Positions 44,501 to 47,500 of a stretch of DNA of 64,000 bases are shown here, piece after piece. Numbering within the stretch: the stretch's first letter is position 1; the number at the start of each line of letters is the position of its first letter. This stretch comes from Clostridia bacterium (GTDB lineage: Bacteria > Bacillota > Clostridia > Christensenellales > Aristaeellaceae), in assembly GCA_017552615.1 (NCBI GenBank), contig JAFZPI010000043.1, positions 1 to 64,000 of the forward strand, read 5' to 3'. Under the pieces are notes generated by a model. That model had not been told where the DNA came from, searched no databases, and was given only the letters and a program-made list of their open reading frames with translations. The translations under genes and the position numbers were made by a program.

Positions 44501-47500
44501 GGTCTCGCCGTCAATGCCATAGAAATTGATCGTTACAGGGAATTCGCTTATTTCCACTGCATTGATCACATAAACATTGTCTTCTGGATCATAGCTTGCA
44601 ACGGAAACAATATATTTATTGTTTCCATCGATATCCTTAAGAGTTGTTGTTGAAGTCCTAAGATTGTCAGTTGCGAAATTGGTTATTGCATTATAATTTT
44701 TATAAATTACATCGAATCTGGTTATTCTGGGGAGACTTAAATATTCATCTCCTTCTACATCAGTAAAACTCAATTGTCCACTATGATTCGTCAGCTGCGT
44801 GAAAAATGCTCTGTCATTGTTAATATATGCTATTACATAATAATAACTTGGGTTAGATTGACTCAATTCGGCCCCTGTTTCGACAGGATCGCCGTTTGCA
44901 TCATTAAATTGGAGCTTAACTGTATATTCCGGTTGTTTGGTAGCAGTAAAGATATAATTCTGATCAGTAGGATTATAATCTGTAGGGAAATTGGCAGTAT
45001 AATACTTGCCGATGGTCCCGCCGTCTGTAATCTTGTTTTGTACGTTTGCCAAACCGGTAGTAGGATTAGGCCAGTTGCTCCCATTCATGGAGACTGCCGT
45101 ACCGGCATTGACCTTCACGATCTCGAAGCTGTCCGCCTTGCGTAGATCGGTATCTTCGTTCGAAGCATTCTTCCAGCCGGTAATTTGACCATTGCCAATG
45201 ATCTGCGCATAGTATAAATACGTGCCGCCGCTCTTGGCCAGCAGATAGTAGTCACCATCACTGATATCGGGGCTGCTGTCCGGATTCTCATCCACATCAT
45301 AGAAATTGATGGTAGCAGTATACACCGGCTGTTCAATCAGTTTGATGGTCAGCACACCGTCAGTGGCCTCAGCAGGGATACTCAGCGTATAGTTATCTAC
45401 TGTTGCACCATCAGTCAGTTTAGTTTGGTTGTTAAGAGTCGTGAGGGCATTGTAAGGCCACGCTGATGCCGGATCTCCGCTATATTTTACCATGCTAAAC
45501 ACAGCGCCTTCAAAGAAGGTTGAGATATCATTCCCGGCATTGTCTTTTGTCGTGACATTTATTTCATTGCCGTTGACAAGCGTATAAGAGGTTGTATCTG
45601 CCAGCAAGTAATAATCGTTCAGGTTTGCGTCAGGTTTCGCGTTTCCATCGACATCATAGAATTCGATGTTAACAATAAAGGATGAACGTTCTTTCAGCGT
45701 GATGGTAACTGTCTGTGTGTCATTGTCAATCGTAACATCAGAAATGATATAGTCACCAATCACGGAGCCTTGGCTGTAATATCTGTACTGCGTCGAGCCC
45801 CACTGATTATACGTGGAATACAAACCGGCTCCAGTCGCGCCATTGTTCAGCTCCCAACCATTGTCAGTCACAGACAGACTCTCACTCTGTGAGCCACCGT
45901 TTAATGTGCTTGAGCTCCTGGCGTAGTTGCCATTTGCTTCAGCATATACGCCATATATACTTGACGTAATATTTCCGCTCGTCTCATTCCCATCTGCGTC
46001 CGTATATTTCACGGTAACGTTATATGTGGCATCCGTCACCCCCACGACAACCTCTTCCCCATCATTCAGGGTAATGGTCATCTCCACCGCGTCAAACGGC
46101 TGCTCGGAAGTGATCACAAAGTCCTTCTCGCCCACGTCGACGGTTATTTCGTCTACAGCACCGGCGTTCAGGGTCACCTCACCCGCAACCTGTTCCACGG
46201 TGAACAGACTGGAATCGGCAAACACAACGCTCTCAACCTCATCCACAGTGAAAGCGCTGCCATCATCGCGCGTCAAGCCAAGGCGCGCAATCAGCTCAGA
46301 CAGCAGGATCTGGCTGTCGCCCGCGATGACGACTTCCTCTTCGCCGTTGTGGAATTCCACCGTGTACTTCAGCACATACTTAGAGAACCCAGTCCTCGTT
46401 TCATACTCAAACCCGGTGATGGCGTTGCCGTCGTCATGGACTGTAACCTCCAGCTTTTCATATTCGGCCAGAGGAGCCCCATCCGGGAAGTGATAAAGCA
46501 CGGCGTCCTTCACAACAGCCTTCATGCCAGCAGGCACATCAAGGCTGATGTTGAGGTTATTAACGGTGACCTTGTAAACCTTGTCCTTCTCATAAAACTC
46601 AGGTTCAATTTCGAACGCTGCGTAGCGGACATCCGGCTCTTCACTCTTGGTCTCTTCGGTCTTGGTCTCGTCGCCCTTGGTTTCTTCTTCCGCAGGCGCG
46701 CCCTTCCGCATCATGGGCGCTTTGCGAGTCGCTTCGAGATTGGTCTCGATCGCGCCGCTAACCATGGAAATATAAGCATCAGCTATTTTCTCATCGACCG
46801 TCTTTGCCTCAGCGGTGATTTCGAGGACACCATCGTCCTCAGGTTCTGTCTCTTCCTCGGTCACTGCATCGGGATCAGGATTGCTGAGGATAACAGTATA
46901 GGTTTCTTCCTCGAAGGTCATCACCGTCAGGGTCACGGCGTCAAAGTACCCGATCGCAGACAGCCAGCCGTCCTCGTCAAGGGCAACCAGTTCCTTGTCG
47001 CTGATTTCGGCGTCATAGGCGCTGGGTGTCAGACCGACCGTGGCCAGCACTTCGCCGACCAGCACTTCCTTCTGCTCGCCAAAGGTATAGGTATAAGAAG
47101 GAGTCGCCGCGTCCTCGGTTCCTTCTTCTTCGGTATTCTCTTCTTCCGTGTTTTCGTCTTCGGTATTCTCGTCAAGGTTTTCCTCGCCCTGATCCTCCGT
47201 GACAGGCGCCGGGTTACGAAGCGTAATCACGCGCTCGGACCAGACGAGCTCATAGCGCAGCGTGACTTCGTCAAACCAGTCGTTAGCAATAACGAGCTGG
47301 TCATTCTCTTCCTCGAGGACCGTGACAGTCACGACAGAGTCGCTGACCTTGACATCGCGAATCGCCAGCTGGTTGTCTTCCGGCAGGCGCAGTTCAGCCA
47401 GGATATCGGAGAGAAGGACTTCCTTCTTTTCGCCAAAGGTATAGATATACTTTTCGTTCTCGTCCTCGGTGTTCTCTTCTTCCTCATCCTCAGACTTAGT

